Assembly: GCA_039808765.1 (NCBI GenBank) | Contig: JBDHTQ010000011.1 | Location: 1 to 49,951, forward strand | Reading direction: 5' to 3' | Origin: JBDHTQ01 sp039808765 | Lineage (GTDB): Bacteria; Pseudomonadota; Alphaproteobacteria; UBA2400 | Length of the DNA stretch: 49,951 bases | In this document: one piece after another, positions 48,945-49,951 of the stretch | How the letters are laid out: every line of letters begins with the position of its first letter | How positions within the stretch are numbered: the first letter of the stretch is position 1 | The notes under the pieces: generated by a model | Database searches by the model: none | The model's input: the letters and a program-made list of their open reading frames with translations, nothing else | Told to the model about the DNA's origin: nothing | Translations under genes and position numbers: made by a program

Positions 48945-49951
48945 TTAAGAAACAAGATGTTGAACAACAGGGATATAAATCCATGCTGTTGTGCCCACAC
49001 CGATTTTGGACGTATAGCGAATACTCCCTCCCCATTGTGTGACTAAACCGTACACCACCGATAAGCCCAGCCCAGTTCCTTGGCCGATGGGTTTTGTGGT
49101 ATAAAAAGGATCAAAAATATGTTCCAGAACACTTTCTTCAATACCATGTCCGGTATCGGTCACACTCAGCAAAAAATACTGCCCCAAGGGCAAAGATTCG
49201 CGTTGCTGACTCACACCATCAAGGTGAATTTTTTTAAGCACGATCGTGATCGCGCCTTTCTCATTCATGGCATGAGAAGCATTGGTGCAAAGATTTGTCA
49301 GCGTTTGCAAAAGATGCGTGGGAGAAAGGTTTACGGATCCTTCTCTGGCCTGCTCTTCAATTTCCAGCTTAATCTCAAGCGTCGACGGCAACAGTGTTTT
49401 GATGTAAGGAAACTTTTCTTCTAATAATGAAGCCAGCGGATGCTCTTCATTAATGACAGCGGCATTTTTATCGTCTTTACGCGCAAATCTTAGGGTGTTG
49501 CGCACAATATACGTAATTTCGTTTAGGCTTGTCTGAATACCCTTGATCAATTCACCTTGATCACTTTCAGGAGAAATTTCATCCAGCAGTATTTCTGAGT
49601 TCAGACAGGCCGGTAAAAGCAGATTATTAATTTCATGAGCCATCCCACCCGCAAGCTCACCCAACGCATGAAGACGAGCGCGCTGTGCTTCCGCAGACTG
49701 CATTTGCATCTCTTGATCTACGTTTTGGATGATTCCGACAAGCGCTGTGTTCGGTCCTTCTGTATGACCAGGAACCAGCATAACCTCAGCCCAGAAATAC
49801 TCGCCACGGCTATTGCGCATGCGCAAGCGCTTTTTGGTTTGCATGCGTTTTTGCATGCGTTCTTTCAGCATTTCGATCAAAATAATATCGACCGATTGAT
49901 CCATTAGAAAAAAAACAGATTGTCCCATAATTTTTTCAGCTGGCAATCCGC
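48945..49951 (-). CDS. PAS histidine kinase, N-terminus cut by the window edge
   Basis: At least 334 residues are visible; the frame continues past the right edge, so the true start is outside. The first 100 residues are a PAS domain end (MRNSRGEYFWAEVMLVPGHT). The H-box is GELAGGMAHEINNLLLPAC. The ATPase part shows LTNLCTNASHAMNEKGAI (N-box), VTDTGHGIEESVLEHIFDPF (G1 and F-box) and GTGLGLSVVYGLVTQWGGS (G2). There is no TM helix in the visible part. It should phosphorylate the adjacent receiver protein; the signal is unknown. Confidence 0.9.
   Translation of the reverse strand, partial: GLPAEKIMGQSVFFLMDQSVDIILIEMLKERMQKRMQTKKRLRMRNSRGEYFWAEVMLVPGHTEGPNTALVGIIQNVDQEMQMQSAEAQRARLHALGELAGGMAHEINNLLLPACLNSEILLDEISPESDQGELIKGIQTSLNEITYIVRNTLRFARKDDKNAAVINEEHPLASLLEEKFPYIKTLLPSTLEIKLEIEEQAREGSVNLSPTHLLQTLTNLCTNASHAMNEKGAITIVLKKIHLDGVSQQRESLPLGQYFLLSVTDTGHGIEESVLEHIFDPFYTTKPIGQGTGLGLSVVYGLVTQWGGSIRYTSKIGVGTTAWIYIPVVQHLVS

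Overview
The window looks like a chromosomal segment of an alphaproteobacterium with moderate-to-low G+C. Supporting genes are a Ros/MucR-family regulator, a DUF1491 protein, a BTLCP (LapG-like) periplasmic cysteine protease, an alphaproteobacterial-style XRE regulator and an alpha-type uracil-DNA glycosylase. A clear IcmJ/DotN homologue suggests that the genome also carries a Dot/Icm (type IVB) secretion system, as in some host-associated or predatory alphaproteobacteria (Micavibrio-like or Holosporales-like). I cannot fix the genus from sequence alone.

Layout. 1-224: a tandem 97-bp hairpin-rich repeat that ends in the stop codon of the CCA-adding enzyme gene. 222-6346: the cca gene preceded by four tandem, tightly packed paralogous genes for exported proteins of unknown function. 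6716-10246: tRNA-Lys(CTT), a GT87-type membrane mannosyltransferase, lnt and an XRE regulator. 10356-12546: atpC standing apart from the other ATP synthase genes, a small exported protein, a short ORF and a GT8-like glycosyltransferase. 12625-17856: a signalling-like group with a degenerate HD-GYP membrane receptor, a BTLCP protease, a degenerate EAL-like protein and a degenerate SNase-like protein. 17992-19031: rpmG with promoter and terminator, and a low-complexity hypothetical. 19392-24707: rpiB-glyA-nrdR operon, mucR, gltX and rnhB, with two more copies of the hairpin repeat at convergent gene ends. 24739-32324: lytic transglycosylase, UDG, a large unknown protein, rpsD, nusB, icmJ/dotN and ogt. 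32555-36041: two paralogous GT-C-like membrane proteins flanking the remnant of a third. 36112-39951: mdaB, an unknown membrane protein, a KynB-type cyclase and a 566-residue PD-(D/E)XK protein.

40053-46830 is an integrative element of about 6.8 kb, visibly richer in G+C than its surroundings, inserted at the 3' end of tRNA-Ser(TGA). It has a P4-type tyrosine integrase, an unknown ORF, an AlpA-type regulator, a primase-associated protein, a TOPRIM/DUF3987 replication protein, a protein gene containing an exactly mirror-symmetric array of twelve hexamers (candidate replication origin), a small terminase-like protein, and left-end cargo (a lipoprotein and a frameshifted gene). Matching attachment-site copies and paired TACCCACA arm-type repeats lie at both ends. 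After it come tRNA-Ser, a DedA protein, DUF1491, a YaiI/DUF188 protein whose start codon overlaps that of DUF1491 on the other strand, and a response regulator with a PAS-histidine kinase cut by the window edge.

The strongest candidates for something undescribed are the mirror-symmetric hexamer array of the element, the hairpin repeat family that supplies stop codons to flanking genes, the four-gene exported paralogue cluster in an IcmJ-bearing genome, and the cluster of catalytically degenerate c-di-GMP-type domains beside a LapG-like protease.
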